Source: Candidatus Odyssella thessalonicensis (GTDB taxonomy: Bacteria; Pseudomonadota; Alphaproteobacteria; Bin65). From it: DNA of 6,873 nt. The stretch lies in the NCBI GenBank assembly GCA_005240015.1, contig SBBV01000545.1, positions 1 through 6,873 of the forward strand, in the 5' to 3' direction. Position 1 is the stretch's first letter; every line of letters starts with the position of its first letter. Of the stretch, positions 5,091-6,873 are shown piece after piece. The position numbers and the translations under genes are program-made. The notes under the pieces are model-generated. The model worked only from the letters and a program-made list of their open reading frames with translations, did not search any database and had not been told where the DNA came from.

Positions 5091-6803
5091 ATGGACGCCC
5101 CCGTGCCCGCCTATCCGTGGCTCAAGAGCTACCCGCCCAATGTGAAGTGGGATCAGACCTTCGAGCCCAGGCCGCTGTTCTACAACCTTGACCAGGCCGT
5201 CCAGCGCTTCGCCGACCGGCCCGCGCTCGACTTCCTCGACAAGAAATACACCTACGGCGAGGTCGGCAGTCTGGTCGCGCGCGCGGCCAAGGGACTGCAG
5301 CAGATCGGCGTCAAGAAGGGAACCAAGGTCGGGCTCTTCCTGCCCAACTGCCCGCACTTCGTGATCTGCTACTACGCGGTGCTGAAGGCCGGCGGCACGG
5401 TCGTCAACTACTCGCCGCTCTATTCCGAGCCTGAACTCAAGCACCAGATCGAGGATTCCGACACCGACGTGATGGTGACCTTGGGGCTCGAGGTGGTCTA
5501 CCCCAAGATGAAGGCGATGCTGGGAACGACGCGGTTGAAGAAGATCGTCGTCGGCGGCATCCAGGACGCGCTGCCGTTCCCGAAGAACCTGCTCTATCCG
5601 ATCGTGAAGAAGAAGGACCAGGCGCAGGTCGCGTGGGACGAGCGCCATGTCCGCTTCAAGGACCTCTTGAAGAACGACGGCGCCTATCAGCCGGTCGCGA
5701 TCGACCCCAAGGAAGACATCGCGGTGCTGCAATACACGGGCGGCACCACCGGCTCGCCCAAGGGCGCCATGCTCACGCACTACAATCTCTGGGCCAACAC
5801 CGAGCAGGCGAACGCGTGCTTCCCCGACGCCAAGCAGGGCGGCGAGCGGATGATGGGCGTGTTGCCCTTCTTCCACGTCTTCGCCATGACGGCGGTGATG
5901 AACGCCGCGATCCGCATCGGCGCCGAGATCATCATGCTTCCGCGCTTCGACCTCGAAGCCGTGATGAAGCTCATCCCGAACAAGCGGCCCACCATCTTCC
6001 ACGGTGTGCCGACCATGTACGTGGCGATCTCGGGCCACAAGAATGCGGGCACCACCGACATGACTTCGATCCAGGGCTGCATCTCGGGCGGAGCGCCCCT
6101 GCCAGTCGAGGTGAAGCAGAAATTCGAGAAGGCCACCGGGGGCACGCTGGTCGAAGGCTATGGGCTAACCGAGAGCTCGCCCGTCGCCTGCTGCAATCCG
6201 ATCGAGGGCACGAACAAGGCCGGCTCGATCGGGCTGCCGGTGCCCGGGACGAAGGTCGTCATTACCGACCGCGAGGACCCGCACCGCGTGCTGCCCTATG
6301 GCGAGCGCGGCGAGCTCTGCATCGAGGGCCCGCAGGTGATGAAGGGCTATTGGAAGAACCCCGAAGCCACCGCCAAGACCCTGATGGACGGCCGCCTCCA
6401 CACCGGGGACGTCGCCCTGATCGACGAGGACGGCTACGTGTTCATCGTCGACCGCATGAAGGACATGATCGCCGTGGGCGGCTTCAAGGTGTTCCCGCGC
6501 ATGGTGGAAGAGCGCGTCTACGAGCATCCCGCGGTCGAAGAATGCACCGTCATCGGCGTGCCCGACGACTATCACGGCGAGGCGGTGAAGGCCTTCGTCA
6601 AATTGCGCGCCGGCACGAGCGCCACGGCCGAGGACATCCTCGACTCGATCAAGGGCAAGCTCGGCAAGCACGAAATACCGCGCGAGATCGAGATCCGCCA
6701 GCAGCTGCCGAAGACGATGATCGGCAAGCTCTCGAAGAAGGAGCTGGTCGAGGAGGAGCGGAAGAAGTACGCGGAGAAGAAGAAGGCCAAGGCCGGCGCG
6801 TGA
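5091..6803 (+). CDS. Long-chain fatty-acid-CoA ligase (FadD-like, ANL superfamily)
   Basis: This 570-residue enzyme would activate a fatty acid with ATP to an acyl-adenylate and then an acyl-CoA, feeding beta-oxidation or lipid synthesis; E. coli FadD is 561 residues. ANL motifs run in order: the phosphate-binding loop TGGTTGSPKG (216-225), LPFFHVF (H262), SGGAPLP (332-338), YGLTE (357-361, E361), HTGD (437-440, D440 for ribose binding), and the hinge DRMKDMI (R455) with GGFKVFP (464-470). The C-terminal catalytic lysine is K546 in PKTMIGKLSKKEL. The tail is Lys/Glu-rich (about 551-570). No signal peptide is visible, so it is cytosolic or peripheral. GGGAGG (5076-5081) lies 9 nt before the ATG. 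After GGFKVFP the usual N/A-E-V/I-E is R-M-V-E, a small departure. Chain-length preference is not readable from motifs; medium-chain or aromatic acids are possible alternatives. Confidence 0.94.
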   Translation: MDAPVPAYPWLKSYPPNVKWDQTFEPRPLFYNLDQAVQRFADRPALDFLDKKYTYGEVGSLVARAAKGLQQIGVKKGTKVGLFLPNCPHFVICYYAVLKAGGTVVNYSPLYSEPELKHQIEDSDTDVMVTLGLEVVYPKMKAMLGTTRLKKIVVGGIQDALPFPKNLLYPIVKKKDQAQVAWDERHVRFKDLLKNDGAYQPVAIDPKEDIAVLQYTGGTTGSPKGAMLTHYNLWANTEQANACFPDAKQGGERMMGVLPFFHVFAMTAVMNAAIRIGAEIIMLPRFDLEAVMKLIPNKRPTIFHGVPTMYVAISGHKNAGTTDMTSIQGCISGGAPLPVEVKQKFEKATGGTLVEGYGLTESSPVACCNPIEGTNKAGSIGLPVPGTKVVITDREDPHRVLPYGERGELCIEGPQVMKGYWKNPEATAKTLMDGRLHTGDVALIDEDGYVFIVDRMKDMIAVGGFKVFPRMVEERVYEHPAVEECTVIGVPDDYHGEAVKAFVKLRAGTSATAEDILDSIKGKLGKHEIPREIEIRQQLPKTMIGKLSKKELVEEERKKYAEKKKAKAGA

Positions 6804-6834
6804 GCGCGCTGATGAGCGGGAGATGAAAGGCGCC

Positions 6835-6873
6835 CTTCCTTCCCCTCCCCCCTTGAGGGGGAGGGGAAGGAAG
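6835..6873. repeat. Perfect 17-bp palindrome (CCTCCCCC/GGGGGAGG type) downstream of the ligase gene
   Basis: The left arm (6835-6851) and right arm (6857-6873) are exact reverse complements around a 5-nt loop, CTTGA, giving a very stable purine/pyrimidine-segregated hairpin 31 bp after the ligase stop. The right arm ends on the last base of the window, so the element may be longer. From recollection, pyrimidine-rich palindromes with this CCTCCCCCTTGAGGGGGAGG core recur between genes in many alphaproteobacterial genomes as REP-like dispersed elements. It could also stop transcription or protect the mRNA 3' end, although no T run is visible. Confidence 0.7.

Noticed and set aside
6823..6873. 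ATG with nearby GGGAG opening a Pro/Arg-rich frame at the right edge
   Set aside because: The coding would consist of the palindrome itself; such short Pro/Gly/Arg frames are a common false call over these repeats.

Overview
This is a high-GC bacterial window with strong G/C preference at third codon positions. Most shadow reading frames stay open, as is usual at this base composition. The gene types, protein style and a CCTCCCCC/GGGGGAGG palindrome at the right edge suggest an alphaproteobacterium, perhaps a Rhodospirillales- or Hyphomicrobiales-like soil or aquatic organism. That assignment is inference; no marker gene is present.

Layout. (1) Positions 1-1136, minus strand: the N-terminal half of a molybdopterin-binding large subunit of the xanthine dehydrogenase / aerobic CO dehydrogenase family. 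It carries the form II loop AYRGAGR and runs off the left edge. (2) Positions 1137-1341: a divergent intergenic region. It holds a perfect TATAAT for the rightward operon, a weak leftward promoter candidate, and a GC-rich hairpin followed by TTTTATT that reads as an intrinsic terminator or attenuator in the leftward direction. (3) Positions 1342-4989, plus strand: a compact three-gene operon for a MacAB-type tripartite efflux pump. It encodes a periplasmic adaptor, a separate ATPase and a separate MacB/FtsX-type permease (22-bp gap, then a TGATG stop/start overlap). (4) Positions 4990-5090: a short spacer with a possible promoter and a good Shine-Dalgarno sequence. (5) Positions 5091-6803, plus strand: a complete long-chain fatty-acid-CoA ligase (FadD-like). 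(6) Positions 6835-6873: a perfect 17-bp-arm palindrome ending exactly at the window edge.

How the genes work together. The adaptor, ATPase and permease form one machine: the ATPase drives the permease, and the adaptor links it to an outer-membrane TolC-type channel that is not encoded here. The adaptor has an RxxxLxxxxxxS hairpin tip of the kind that docks on TolC. The oxidoreductase subunit and the acyl-CoA ligase are probably separate transcription units with no evident link to efflux.

The most unusual item is in the adaptor. About 115 residues are inserted between the beta-barrel and the C-terminal membrane-proximal strands. They contain two LTxxQ-type motifs (LTPQQ and LNPEQ) in a charged helical context resembling the Spy/CpxP/ZraP periplasmic stress-sensor and chaperone fold. 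I see no RNA genes, CRISPR arrays, transposases or attachment sites.
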